DNA from: Pleurodeles waltl
Lineage: Eukaryota; Chordata; Amphibia; Caudata; Salamandridae
Assembly: GCF_031143425.1 (NCBI RefSeq)
Contig: NC_090445.1
Coordinates: forward strand, 1,576,944,049-1,577,008,048
DNA length: 64,000 bases
Reading direction: 5' to 3'
This document shows positions 1-11,389 of the stretch, piece after piece. The translations under genes and the position numbers were made by a program. How positions within the stretch are numbered: position 1 is the stretch's first letter; every line of letters starts with the position of its first letter. A model generated the notes under the pieces. The model was not told the origin of the DNA. It worked only from the letters and a program-made list of their open reading frames with translations, and made no database searches.

Positions 1-293
1 TTCTCTTGAATAGGGTGCACTTTTCCAGTTTGCAAATGGCGCACCAATTTAAAAGGGCATGTGGCACAAACAGGAAATGTGCACTCTATGAGTAATAAGG
101 GCCATGGTGTGGCCTCTATGTGAAAGTCTGCCAGCAGCTGAGTTCTGCCCTTCACTTGTATAATGGGAACCCCATTAACTGCCCCGGACGTTTGCTTTGT
201 TAATGGTTGTAATTGCACATGTAAAACATGCAAAGCATGCAAGAAAGGTGATACTGTGTGCCATGCCACGTTTTACCTGAAACAAAAGACGAA
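1..293. other. Unassigned AT-rich sequence
   Basis: I see no open frame of note, no inverted termini and no tandem array here. It is probably old decayed repeat or unique intergenic DNA. Confidence 0.4.
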
Positions 294-461
294 GGGCCTG
301 ATTTAGAGTTTGACAGAGTAGGTTACTCCATCACAAACGTGACAGATATCCATTGGCCATATTATGATCCAACAATAGCCTATGAAGATTGTAATACGGT
401 GGGTGGGATATCCATCATTTTTGTGAATGAGTAATCATCTGCCAAACTCTAAATCAGGCTC
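294..461. mobile_element. Palindromic MITE (non-autonomous DNA transposon)
   Basis: The left end begins GGGCCTGATTTAGAGTTTG, and the reverse complement of the right end begins GAGCCTGATTTAGAGTTTGG. The arms stay alignable for about 55 bp each, down to a shared GATATCC near the centre, so nearly the whole 168 bp folds on itself. It has no coding capacity. Long inverted arms and small size fit a MITE. I could not settle a target-site duplication and do not assign a superfamily. Confidence 0.75.
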
Positions 462-1283
462 AAACCCATAAATAAAACCCATCAGAATTCCTATACCTGT
501 CATAAGGTATTACCTTACCACCTGATTTAGGAGCACATAAAAAAGTGTATTGGCTTTGTCTAGAACACTAAAAATGTTAGGAAACCGGGATGTTGAATAT
601 GCTTTTTCTTTCTGTACCATTAAGATTTTCTGTAGAAATTAACTGAAGAAGCAACAGTAGTAACACATATATTCTTAATTCTCCTCCTTTTGTCTGAAAA
701 CTTCTCTTTTCAGTGAAAATGTGTATTCATGAGTTATGGGACCAATTTTTATTCCACTTATTCCCCAAATGACAAGCCAAGGACCGAAATACAGAAGTAA
801 TGGATGGAAATCCCTATTGTATCTAACCCACACCAGTTCATACTGATCGGCCGGACCGAGGATGGTCACAAGTCAATCCCGTAGCTGTAGAGCAGCCTTT
901 GAACCTCCAACCCTCGATGATTCCTGTCAGTTGTAATGCATACTCTTACCAAATTTGTTAAAATATTGTTTACATAAATATCTCTCTATTAGTGGTATAT
1001 TTTCTGTTAACAACTCCAATAGGGCTATATTCTTGTAAATAGTGTTTAGGACACCATTTTTGTTTCAGATAATATTTAGGCTACAGTATTCTGGTACTGC
1101 ATCTTGTCAGGTAGATGGCTCGGAAAGACACTACTTCATCTGTGGAACCATGCATTGTTCAAAACCATTCCTCGGGTCCTGCAAAAAATAAATTACCTCT
1201 GGACCAGTTGCTAAAAAATGCACATTTGAGACCTGGGAACAACACATTGTATCCAGAATTCTGCAGCCAGGCTACTACTATGT
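462..1283. other. Unassigned intergenic stretch
   Basis: AT-rich sequence without a convincing gene or repeat structure. The 64-codon minus-strand open frame at 675-869 has no recognisable domain and is within chance expectation. Confidence 0.4.
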
Positions 1284-1790
1284 ATAAAGCCGCAAGCCCA
1301 CATCTCCCCTGCCTTGAGAGCACTACACTGGTTACCCGTTGCCAGAAGATGCACTTTCAAACTGCTTTGTATCACCCACAAAGCTATACATGGAACAGGA
1401 CCGCTTTTTATCAGAAAGAAAATTACCAAATACATCCAACAAAGAACCCTCCGCTCAAGTCTGGCATCCCGCCTTAGAACACCACCATACAAGAAAAAGA
1501 CTGTAGGTGGTACATCCTTCTCCGTCCAAGCAGCCAAACTATGGAATTCATTACCCCCAACTATAAGAGCCACAGATAACTTTCTTGTTTTCAGAAAACT
1601 ACTCAAGAGTTGGCTCTTTCCTTCATAACCACCTTTTTCAAACAACTATGAACTGCATATGCCTATGTGGATACATATTTTTTCAGATTATATGTATATT
1701 TCTATTTATTTATATTTTCTTTGGAAAATATGTATTGCTACTGTCATAACAATAAAATACACACACACTCTTTTTAAACCTGTCTGACTA
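1284..1790 (+). mobile_element. 5'-truncated LINE, 3' end of reverse transcriptase ORF
   Basis: The frame at 1314-1628 reads as the conserved C-terminal tail of CR1/L2-type LINE ORF2: ALHWLPVARR near its start, then GGTSFSVQAAKLWNSLPP and a closing FRKLLKSWLF block followed by a stop. The polymerase and endonuclease domains are absent, so this is a heavily 5'-truncated copy. An AT-rich 3' UTR of about 130 bp follows and ends in an AATAAAA plus (CA)n tail near 1752-1770. This C-terminal pattern (LHWLPV ... G.R.F...AP.LWNSLP) is typical of CR1/L2 elements; the exact family is not resolved. Confidence 0.85.
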
Positions 1791-1828
1791 AGTATTTTTT
1801 TACCCATGATTCTAATTAAGTATTGTAT

Positions 1829-1912
1829 GTGCATATGTGTGTGTATTCATGTGTGTGTGTGTGTATAAATATATATATATATATATATATGTGTATGTAT
1901 GTGTATATGTTG
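1829..1912. repeat. (GT)n/(AT)n compound microsatellite
   Basis: Runs of GT, then an uninterrupted AT tract of about 20 bp, then GT/GTAT again. The 84-codon frame starting at 1837 translates this microsatellite and is not a gene. Confidence 0.9.
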
Positions 1913-2099
1913 TTTCTGTGCTTGGCATGTTTGTGGATCATTGCATGGCTCCTGGTTTTTGGGTTGTTATACTAGATAGCTATGAATTTCTGCTCTCATT
2001 TTTCATCACTGTTATGTCATGTCTCTATCAAACTATCCTCCATTCTCACTCTGACTCATCCCAAATCCCTTCGACCACTTTCATCTCCTAAATATCTCT

Positions 2100-2570
2100 G
2101 CCTAAGCTCTTCCCTCCACCTCCACATCTAACTCACCAAACCTCACTCTACCTCTGTGACCTCCCACACAACCCTACTAAATTCTCCTGCATTCATCTCA
2201 CCCTGCTACTATGCTCTCCCTAACCCTTCCACATACTCTTCCCCCCTCCGCCCCCCTTTATTCATCCGAAGCCTTTGGATTGAGTAAATTAAGGATATAC
2301 TCCCAATTAACACTTCTGGATTTCTTTCCTCCTCCACCCCTCCATTACTCCAGTCAATCTAACTAACAAACTCTCATATCCGCGGCTCAAATTAACTCAT
2401 AATAATACTAAAACTGTACTCATTATTAAATGATACTAATCCATCACTAATTCTTGTTGGTTCCGGAGTAGCGTGCTACTCATCGATAAGCGCTTCGACG
2501 CCTCGTCAGGGGTAGTAAGCGCTATATAAATACGATTACAATACTATACAATACAATACATTGCACACAG
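2100..2570 (+). mobile_element. L2-like LINE (or derived SINE) 3' end
   Basis: A pyrimidine-rich stretch leads into a conserved 3' end containing GTAGCGTGCTACTCATCGA and AGCGCTATATAAATAC, ending in an (ATACA)n-type tail at about 2544-2566. The AGCGCTATATAAA hairpin end is a known feature of L2-type LINE 3' UTRs and of SINEs that share them. No coding sequence remains. The upstream limit at 2100 is approximate. Confidence 0.7.
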
Positions 2571-5099
2571 AACTGCTCTTTTATGAATTCAGGGGGTGGA
2601 GCCTAATTGATCAGTGTAAAGTTGGTACTAGTAAGTTTTCACACATAGGCACCACAGCAGAGATCTGTCTTTGGTAGAGCACAGACAAATTGTTAAAAGG
2701 TTATTAAAACACTAATGAAATGATATTTGTATTGCATATCAATGTAAATAAGTTTTATATATTTACTTTAGATATAGTACAAAATAAAAAAAGTGCTACA
2801 GCACTAACAACGTAATTTTAAATGAAATATATACTTGTTTTAAATACGTTAAATTAAAAGTAGTTTTAAAAGATTTGATAAAAAACACTTAAAAGTAAAA
2901 TGTTTATATGTATGCATTAAGTAGTAATCATTACTTTAAGGTATGAAAAAAACCAATTTATTAACATAAGGAAACATTTATTTTAAAATTAAAAAAGATA
3001 ATACCATACTTTAAAATTAAAAAAAACATGTTTTATTTATTTCTTTGTAACATTAAAATAAATGTATACATACATTCAAAAAGGCTAAGTAAACAAATTT
3101 ATTTTAACATTATTTCCTACGGAGTTCAATCTTAAGTCCCTGCCTCCATTGTTTTCTAAGGGCAGGTGTTGCAGCACCAGTGGTTGGCCATGTATGTTGT
3201 TGGACTTACTCCAGGCCTAAGCCTGAGTACTTTTGGAACAGTGTTAGGGTCTTTTTTTTTAGCTGTGGTAACTATAGAAGGGCAGTTTGTGAATAGCAAA
3301 GGGCATACTCTTTTGTGGGTGGGAGCATGTCCTTCCCTAAATCCCTGCTTAACCATCCCTAGACCCCTTCTTCCTTAACCTCTCCCATTCTGCAGTAAGT
3401 ATTACACATTTTCCAGCTACTCCTCTGTCCCTTCCACATTTACACCACCATTACCGCATTCAAAGCCAATCGCAGGGGGTAGATAAGTGTGACTGGTCTA
3501 AGAAATATCTATGATGTTGGTCATTTTGCGACTCTCTTCAAATGAACAATTTGTGCTGCACTTGTTTATACGCAAGTCATATTGAAAAAGGCATCTCTGT
3601 TCATAACACGGTCGGTGTGCAAATAGTTAATTTGGATTACAAACAGGGACTCATAAATCGGGTCCCAAAAGACTTAAATCTCTAACATGAATAATCATTT
3701 CAAAAGAATTATGAACATCTCAAATATCCCACAGCAGCTCTTTGATGTGCTCTCTGTTTGAATACCTTTCACATATGCCTTGTCACTTCGGTACCCTGCC
3801 AAGAACTGGCTCTTTTATGTATTTATAAACAAGGTGAACATAAGTATGATATACGAGTATCTCTTGCCAAAACTGATAGAATCTTGGCCACAAAACTAAT
3901 GCCTATGCCATAAATATGTCCAGCCTGAAGCATTTGCTTACAAAATCTCTGTTCACTTGTTAGATACTACAGTTCTAATCTGGAACAGGACCACCAGGCT
4001 TCCCTTAGGACATGTGTCCTGCCAGCTTTTTTAAAGAGCGAATGTCTTGCATGGTCTGTGTCTAGCAGCATCTATGAATGTATCTTTCTATTTTGGCAAG
4101 CCATATTCCAACTGAATTGAGGTGTGAAATCATGTCTAAACACTTCAAATCCACCCAACTACATCCCCGTATCAAATATAAATGTACCAGTAAAGTTTTT
4201 AAACGTATGCAAGTTATCATTTACAAATAGCACTGTGAGTGGAGTGTTGTACAGGATCCAATGAGAGGCATCTTTTTCCATATCTTGTCACTCCACCAAT
4301 GTTTTCATATGAGGAAATGTGGAGGCCAGTGGCAGAGCAGGGAAAGAAGAGAATGGGATTAGGCAGGAAACTGAATCAGAAAAGTCCGCCATTTCTGCCT
4401 TGTCACCTGGCTGGTCAATGAGGTCTCTGAATCTGTACAAGACCCTCGGAGGAATCGTACCTGCCTAATTGTATTTGCTGAAATCTCAGTGCTGAAGAAG
4501 ATGAACTGCAGTTTCTACTTGACTCCTCTAAAAGTTAAAATTGGCATTTGTAAACACATGTACGAGTCCTCCCTATTTCTTCATGTGGTATGTTAGTAGA
4601 ATATAGCCCATTTTAACAATTCAGTTACATGTTTAAAGAATAGTTCAAAGCAATAACACAACTTCAGAACATTTCTCTGTAGTCCCCAAGTATAGCCTCA
4701 GTTTAAACAAAGCAGATCAATGTTCAAGCAAACATTTTAAAGTTTGTTTACATCAACAACACAACTTCAGGATACTTCTCTATGAGCCATCGGTCTGTAC
4801 AAACCATCCTAGGAAGCAACGGATCCCTACAAAAGAAATCTGAAGTCCATACAGCGAAGTCTTGGTTTAAGCAACACTGTAGCATGATTGCCTAGTAAGG
4901 GATGCTGTGAACCAAGAGGAAAGTTCCACCCATCAGCCCAAGATGTCCACAATTCCCCTGGGTACATGCAAGAGTTTGAAGTCCGGGATCCGCCCCTCAG
5001 GTCCTGGAAATTGCAGCTCACTGAGAGAACAATGCTCAAGAATGCACCATCTCTGTGTGAACAGCTTCAGCCCAGATAGCGACGGAACGCCATGAGGAC
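2571..5099. other. Unassigned intergenic DNA, very AT-rich at 2690-3120
   Basis: The block 2690-3120 is strongly AT-rich with many TTTAAAA and TTTATTT words. The rest holds only short open frames (for example 3166-3378 and 4239-4421) with no recognisable domain. I see no inverted termini. It is likely decayed repeat and unique sequence. Confidence 0.4.
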
Positions 5100-5340
5100 T
5101 GTGCTATAATGTAATTATGCGCCTTTGCAGCAATGATATTGCTTAAAGGCATTCTAAGTGCTCTGTGTTCCTTTAAATAACGTTGCATCTGGTTCCATTG
5201 ACCAGCAGTTGCCTACTGACAGGTGAAGGGGTCACCATGTTTGAGAGTACCTGGCTCTTTTAATAAAGCCATTACTTGTCTTAATGAAGTGCAAATTCTT
5301 TACTAAATTTTTGGCAAGGTGGACCCTCTTGTTGCGTGGA
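5100..5340 (+). repeat. 5' LTR of gypsy A (3' limit approximate)
   Basis: The sequence starting TGTGCTATAATGTAATTATG at 5100 matches the sequence starting TGTGTTATAATGTAATTAGA at 11170 for about 145 bp. The two copies flank the gag-pol region, and the downstream one directly follows a purine-rich tract, as a 3' LTR should. A polyadenylation signal (AATAAA, about 5261-5266) lies inside. The LTR end cannot be fixed because the downstream copy loses its homology at a palindrome; I infer it falls before about 5400. Confidence 0.65.
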
Positions 5341-5487
5341 TGCCGAGATCTCACGGCAGGCGCAACACATTAAACTGTTTGATTATTTTAGAGCTTCATT
5401 TTCGTTTAGTGGATTTGTCGCAAAGCTAACTAGCTGTTCTGTTTGTTATTTTATGGAGAAATACCTGGAAACAGCCATATGAGGGAC
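5341..5487. other. Short stretch between gypsy A 5' LTR and nested LINE
   Basis: Probably gypsy A leader sequence. No primer-binding site could be assigned because the LTR end is unclear. Confidence 0.35.
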
Positions 5488-6280
5488 CCTGCATGATTTG
5501 ATTTGGATTTGATTTGATTTGATTTATTATTTATAAAGTGTGACTGTCACTCCAAGGGGAGTATCCTGGCTCTAAAATGGAACCGAAATGGTAATAATGA
5601 GAAGAATCACAACTGTATCTTTCCTGAGAAAAAATAATGATGACCACCTACAGAGTGTAGGAGTAGCAGAGGGAGTCCGAAATCCCAAAGACCCAGGTCT
5701 TGGGGCACTTCCTAAAGGCAGATTCAGACTCAAGAAAGCTCAAATGGCTGGGAAGGGAGTTCCAGGCCTTCGCTCCTTAGGGTCGTAATTGTTTTACCTC
5801 CTTTAGTTTTTAGTCTGAAATAGAAAGGGTTAAGTAGATTGGCCTGTGAAGATCTTAATGGTCTATGAGTGAGGTGATATTTGAACCTTATGGAGAGGAA
5901 TTTTGGGCCAGTCCCGCTGTAGGATCTGAAAGCATCGATTTTTTTTTAAAAAGGAATCTCTTATGAATTGGCAGCCAATGAAGAGTATTTAGTGTCTCTG
6001 AAGCAGAACTTTTAGGTAATTTAATTACTGCCCTATCGGCTGCATGCTGAACATTCTGAAGTCTATGAAGAACTTGTTTTGAGGGGCCAGCGAAATGGCT
6101 TTTAAAATAGTCTATCCTGGAGGGGATTGGGGTGCACGCTACCTTTTTCTCACCTGCTAGCGGTAGGAGATTGAAAAATTCTTTAAATATTTTATTAAGT
6201 TGAAGCAAGCGCCTGCCTGAACTGTATGTTAACATGACAGTCATCGCATCTGTGCATATTTCTTTTAACTGCATTTCAGC
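5488..6280 (-). mobile_element. L2/CR1-like LINE 3' fragment nested in gypsy A
   Basis: On the minus strand the frame 6274-5888 contains LHRLQNVQHAADRAVIKL followed by TLNTLHWLPIHKRF, the standard C-terminal motif of CR1/L2 LINE ORF2. The lower-coordinate end is its 3' tail, a (GATTT)n array at 5497-5525 next to a TATAAATAATAAAT-type 3' end. The polymerase catalytic region is missing. The fragment sits between the gypsy A 5' LTR and gag on the opposite strand, which suggests later insertion. Confidence 0.75.
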
Positions 6281-7019
6281 TTTGTTGTCTTCACACTATG
6301 GTTGCAGTGGTACAGAGTGTGTGTCATTGACTCAGATAAGGCCCCATTCAAAGCATTACTGCATCCTTCAAATTCAGCTCACAAGCCCCATGCACCATTC
6401 TCTTTAGACGTGCATCTCCTTGGTAGTGTCTCCTTGGTTACTGTGTATGCTACAGGAGACTTGTCAGAATTGACATGGGTAGCGCTCTACTCGCGCATCT
6501 CCTTGGTAACTCTGTACACTACAAAGGATATGGCAGCACTAAAATGGCTAGCGCAACCCCTGCTGTTCGTCTAGATGTGTCTCCGTTAGAAATCTTGTCA
6601 AGACAGGAGACTCGTCAGCTCATCAACGTACAGTACGATATTTACTCACAGATGAGGAACGTTTTTGTTGAATCTACAGCACATCTAAAATTTGGATCAA
6701 CGTGTGTACAATAATTTCAGTCTCCAAGCAATTGCTTTGTTTTCCATATACTCTAATAGAATAGAAGTCAAGGAAGCTGATGGTGCATTTCTTCATGGAA
6801 AAACTGTTTAGGCACTCATTATTGGAACCTAAAATGGTGGTTCCTTGGCATTATACTTTGGTATTACTGACAGGAGTTCTAATTTGACTCTTAGGAAATG
6901 TTTATTTAAAATGTGTATGTTTTTTATTTTGTGTGTGTGTGTGCGCACATAATTAATTCATTGTTGCTGTTCTTGTCATGGAGTTATCAGCAATAAGTCC
7001 AACACCACAAAATTCCTAG
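6281..7019. other. Unassigned sequence between nested LINE and gypsy A gag
   Basis: No domain is recognised. Some could be decayed leader or 5' gag of gypsy A. A short GT run lies at 6930-6943. Confidence 0.35.
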
Positions 7020-7800
7020 CCCTACCAGAACCTCCCTCCAAAGAGTGATAAGACTGAGTGGACATTTTTGACAATTACTTGGAGGCCCTAGATGGTTTAG
7101 AACTCAACTCTAGTAGAAAAAGAGCTATATTACTAAGCACATTGAGTAAAGAAGGGCAACACATATCTAAATACTTGCCCAAAGCAGTTAATCAGGCAAG
7201 GTAGGCCATAGCAGATGTGGATGTAGAAGGAAAGAAAAGATTGGAGTTAAGGTTCGCAGGAGTTCAAATCTGGTTATGCCAAGGTATAAATGTTATACTC
7301 AGCCATAAAGGACGGGAGAAACAGTAGACATATTTGGAACATGGTTAAGGGAACTTTCGGTCAAATGCAAATTTGGTGCCAAGAAAGATTAGATAATTAG
7401 AGATCAGTTTATTGTCCAATACAGGAGTTGGAAGATGCAAGAAAGGTTAGGGGTCGCGAAGGATCCCTCCTTAAAATAAACTGTGGAGGTTGGCAAGGTT
7501 CTGGAAGAATCTGGTTACTGTATGATGGGAATGGAATGTAAAGAGGTTAGAAGCCCTGGGTAGGTATCATTGGTGGAAGGCGAGGTTGCAGTGACATCCA
7601 AATGGTCATCCAGGTATTCAACTAAACCTACTAGCGGCAGTAAAACTTCTAGTAAAATTGTAACAGGTATGGTAGCAGCTACCACTTTTCTGATTCTAAG
7701 AATTGTTATGCTATTGGGAAGGAGTGTAGGAAGTGTGGGCATAAAGGCCACTTTGCCAGGATGTGCAAAGACAAAGATTATGGCTAGGGAAAGGTAGCAA
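7020..7800 (+). pseudogene. Gypsy A gag remnant with zinc knuckle
   Basis: Nucleocapsid/capsid part of a Ty3/gypsy retrotransposon, broken by stops and frameshifts. A capsid-like stretch near 7330-7430 reads WLRELSVKCKFGAKK followed by IRDQFIVQ, resembling the conserved 'L..LA..C.FG....IRDQ' block of gypsy gag. Downstream, at about 7705-7760, a complete CX2CX4HX4C zinc knuckle is visible (CRKCGHKGHFARMC). In the family these parts assemble the particle and bind the RNA. It lies in the right place before protease. No intact start is visible. Confidence 0.8.
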
Positions 7801-8330
7801 TGGTGATGGAATAACTGTCTGGAGCATGTGTTAATGCTCCCACAGACAAAGTTTTGTGTGTAGGTGATTTTCAGAACATACAGGAAATGACAGGTAGGTT
7901 ACATTGACCCAAGGTTGAATTTACCATCAAGAACAAAGTTTTGGAATTAATGGTGGATTGTGGTTCAGTAAATACCATCATACGTAAAAAAATGAATGGC
8001 CATCAATGCGTTTGTTACGTAAAGATGTCAACCCGGGTGAGTGCCAAGACAAGCAAATTGATATAATTGAACACATTCATATGGACATAACATTCAAGGA
8101 CAGGAGCACAAGGGGCAAGGTTTACATGGCCAAATCTGGACCTCCTATTTTAGAGTGGTACCTTCAGTTTGATCTCCATATTACAATTAATCAGCCAGCT
8201 CTTACCCAAGGTATGGTTGTTAAAGAAACAACACTTGAGGACATTCTGAAAGGGGAAAAAATGTTTTCAGAAAAGAAATGGGTGAGTTGAAAGGATATGT
8301 ACATGAGATAAAGTTGAGGCAAGTAGCTGT
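7801..8330 (+). pseudogene. Gypsy A aspartic protease remnant and linker
   Basis: At about 7918-7985 the frame reads EFTIKNKVLELMVDCGSVNT. This matches the retroviral-type aspartic protease active-site region, in which D-T/S-G is expected; here it is D-C-G, with Cys in place of Thr. Protease would process the gag-pol polyprotein. The frame is interrupted, and the following region to 8290 includes a 94-codon open piece (8006-8290) that is the protease-to-RT linker. Not functional as it stands. Confidence 0.7.
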
Positions 8331-9440
8331 TCCCATTCATCACAAAGTAAGGAGGGTGCCTATTTTTGTAAGGGAAGAGGTAAAGAAGTTGTTGTGTGAA
8401 ATGAGAGTGGGGTGATAGAGCCAGGTGAGGCATCAAATTGGCTATCACCTGTAGTCATCGCAACGAAAAACCATGGAAAACTAAGATTTTGTGTTGACTT
8501 AAGGGGGTTATATCAAACCATTGTGGCAGATAGTTTTCCCTTGCCAAACATTCATGAACTTATTTAGTTACTCAAAGGGGCAATGTTTTTTTCAAAGCTG
8601 GATCTTAAGCATATATATCATGAGATATGTCTTCACAGTAGTTCCAAACCCTTGACGGCATTCATCACCATGGAGGGCACTTATCAATTCACCAGGATGC
8701 CCTTCGGTTTGTCACCTGTGGCTAATGTCTTCCAGAGGATGATGAGTGAACATTTTAAAGGTTTTGACAATGTCATCTATTTTCAAGATTACACTTTGGT
8801 GTTTGGAGATTCTGTTGAAAATCACAATGTCACCTTGAAGTTGACTTTGGACCATTTCTCTGAGTCAGAATGGTCTTTGAGACAAGAAACATGTCAGTTC
8901 TTGGTGGAAGAGATCAAATATCTTGGTCATACCATAACTGTGGAAAGTGTGAAACACTAACATGAATTATTTTCTGTTACTAAATCTGCACCAGCACTCA
9001 AAGACAAAGAGCAGTTGTGCTCTTTCTTGGAGCTAATGGACTAATATTTTAAGTTTATTTGAAATTTCACCAGCAAGACAGAAAACTTGAAAGTTCTCAT
9101 GTGTAGAGGTGTGAATTGTGTGTGGGAGCATGAGCACCAAAAGTGTTTTCAACAGAGCAAGGATGAAGTGCACAATGCAAATATATTAGTGCCTTATGAT
9201 ACAAAGAAAAAAATGATAATTGCTCTTGCCTCGTGCTCTTTGACAATGACTGAGTGACACTATGCTGTCATTGAGAGAGAAGCTTTGGCAGCATCGTGGG
9301 GTATGGAGCATTTCTGTACATATGTGTGGAGATGCCTTATCACCTTAACCACTGATCACAAACCCGTCTTGAGAATTATATCCCCAGGAGGCACGGGAAG
9401 GGTTCAGTGAGGTTAGCCAGATTAGCCTCACATCTATAAG
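8331..9440 (+). pseudogene. Gypsy A reverse transcriptase and RNase H remnant
   Basis: Polymerase fingers and palm are clear. KLRFCVDLRGL lies near 8490, FSKLDLKHIYHEI near 8595, and MPFGLSPVANVFQRMM near 8698-8745. The catalytic Y-x-D-D box is altered: the frame reads YFQDYTLVFG near 8779. A WSLRQETCQFLVEEIKYLGH block (8868-8930) ends the thumb-proximal region. RNase H follows at about 9205-9400, with HYAVIEREALAASWGMEHF and TDHKPVLRI. Stops and frameshifts separate the parts. The order protease-RT-RNase H-integrase is the usual Ty3/gypsy one, in contrast to gypsy B. Confidence 0.88.
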
Positions 9441-10930
9441 AATACAATTATAGTATTGAATTTATCCCTAGTTGGAGAAATGTCCAAGCAGGTTGCTCTC
9501 ATGTATGCCACATAACTGGGAAAGGGTGGTTGGTAAAGGGATTGTTTTCAGTGTACAGGAAGGAGCAGTAACAAGTGTGGATGATGTTGTTAGTTGTAGT
9601 AGGAAAGTACTGAGTGAAGCTGAATGTGCTACTGCCATGAAAAACGATAGCATGTTTAGAAGTATGATAGAAATGATAAGGCACAGTGGGAGAACAGAGA
9701 GTAAAGTGCTCATCACTATACAGGCCTATGGCAAAGTCCTGGATGAACTTGCTGACTTGAAAGGACATTGGTCATGCGTAATACACAAGATTGTCATGCC
9801 CAGTGAGGTGTATTGGAGAGTTTTTGGCTTTGCACATGAGGGACATTTAGTGCAGGCAATTACAAAAAAAAGATTGTGGAGGCAATTTTGGTGGCTGGCA
9901 ATGGACAGCAATGTAGTAGAGTGGATAGAACCATCTTCTTCATGCGAAGAAAGTGAAAAGACGTTAAGAGTTAATGTACAATCTGACACATGCAGTATTT
10001 GTGATCCCAGCAGTGCCTGGCACAGTGTGTGTATGGACTTCAGTGGACCCATGTCGAGTTTAGGTCATGGAAGAAATTTTGCCATTGTAATAGTTGATGT
10101 CCATTCTAGGTGGTTGGTGTAAAATCCCTGCCGGAGATCTCTACTACAACAACTATAAGAGCACTTTGTGAGGTTTTTCAGGAAGAGGGATTCCCTGTTG
10201 TTTTGATTACTGATAATGGGACACAGCTGATGTCTGTAGAGATGAAAGTCTTTTCAATATCTTGGAATTAGACATTCATGGACAACTTTGTACAATTCCC
10301 GTACTAATGGAATTGTGGATAGGGCAAAACCCATGATTAGAGAGACCATACAAAAAGCTGAAGCTAACAGATTAGATGTAGAAGTTATGATTTCAGATAT
10401 GGTTTGGGCTTATTGCACAACAGAAAACACTGTTACTGGGGAAATTCCCTTTTGGTTGATGAGGGGTAGGAAACCTATTTCTAAACCCAATCCCTCATTG
10501 ATGCATGATTTGACCAAAGAAAGTGGTGTTGCCTTTGATAGGGTTCAATCAGAACAAGGAAAGTATAGAATTGTGCTAGATGATTGGGTCAAAATAAAAT
10601 CTGGACCAGTGAAGATAGGTGTGGGTACATTTCTTGGGCCATTTAAGGTGAAAGATGTATTTAGATAGCATGTGGTTCTGACCAATGGTGAGCGCTAAAA
10701 CTTGAGAAAGGTGGCAAAATATGATGCTATGAGGGATGAAGATAGAAGTGATGAGTGTAGTGTATACATGATAATAAGAGAAGAGGAAGTGGTGAAACCA
10801 AGTGGCACCCGTAGTTGCATTGAAAGCAGTGATTCTGCTAGGCTTGGTGCTGATTCCAATGCTAACATTAGAACTAGAGTTAGAATAAGTAGGACTCCAA
10901 AACCAAGAAGACCACCTATGTATTTATAAG
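9441..10930 (+). pseudogene. Gypsy A integrase remnant
   Basis: The zinc-binding region is recognisable around 9815-9990 (HEGHLVQAITKKRLWRQFWW, then a cysteine-containing stretch). The DDE core follows: the first Asp in WHSVCMDFSGPMS (about 10019), and the second in LITDNGTQL (about 10205). The third block, NSRTNGIVDRAKPMIRE (about 10290-10340), has Asp where the catalytic Glu is usual. A GPY/F-like C-terminal module reads FLGPFKVKDVF (about 10628-10665). The final 75 codons (10702-10929) continue the C-terminal tail with RTRVRISRTPKPRRPPMYL before the stop. Two frame breaks near 10120 and 10665 make it a pseudogene. The family function is insertion of element cDNA into the host genome. Confidence 0.85.
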
Positions 10931-11154
10931 ATTATGTTCAATAAAGTGCTCTCATTCTATCATTATAATACAGATGTTTTCCTTTATTTCATTTGTCATC
11001 AAGACTATGTCCATGAGCATCCTTTATGCCTTTCTCTGTATAATTATTTTGTGATATTTTTAGTGTATTGTATTGCTATTTACTTTTCTTAACTGTTCGT
11101 GTTTGTTCCCTTTAATTCTTCACAATCCTTTTATTGTTATTGTATATTTGCACT

Positions 11155-11169
11155 GGTAAGGGAGGGTGA
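11155..11169 (+). promoter_or_regulatory. Polypurine tract of gypsy A
   Basis: GGTAAGGGAGGGTGA directly precedes the TGTG start of the downstream LTR copy. That is where the plus-strand primer for LTR retrotransposon cDNA synthesis should lie. Confidence 0.65.
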
Positions 11170-11389
11170 TGTGTTATAATGTAATTAGATGCCTTTGCAG
11201 CAATGTTATTGCTTAATGGCATTCTAAGTGTTCCTTTAAAGGTTGTTGCGTGGGGTTCCATTCACCAGCAGTTGTCTGCTGACTGGTGAATGGGGCACCA
11301 CATAACAACCTTCCTTAAAGGAACTCAGAACACTTAGAATGCTTTTAAGCAATAACATTGATGCAAAGGCATGCAATTGCATTATCACA
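11170..11389. repeat. Palindrome made from gypsy A LTR sequence (3' LTR position)
   Basis: The left half (TGTGTTATAATG ... TTCACCAGCAG) matches the 5' LTR from 5100. The right half is its near-complete reverse complement, ending CATTATCACA at 11389. The centre lies near 11279, within TTCACCAGCAGTTGTCTGC and TGACTGGTGAA. Thus the 3' LTR has been replaced by, or rearranged into, a 220-bp inverted repeat. Alternatively an unrelated foldback element shares the LTR end. Confidence 0.75.

Noticed and set aside
1837..2091. 84-codon frame beginning in the microsatellite
   Set aside because: The start is the (GT)n/(AT)n tract; the remainder has no homology pattern.
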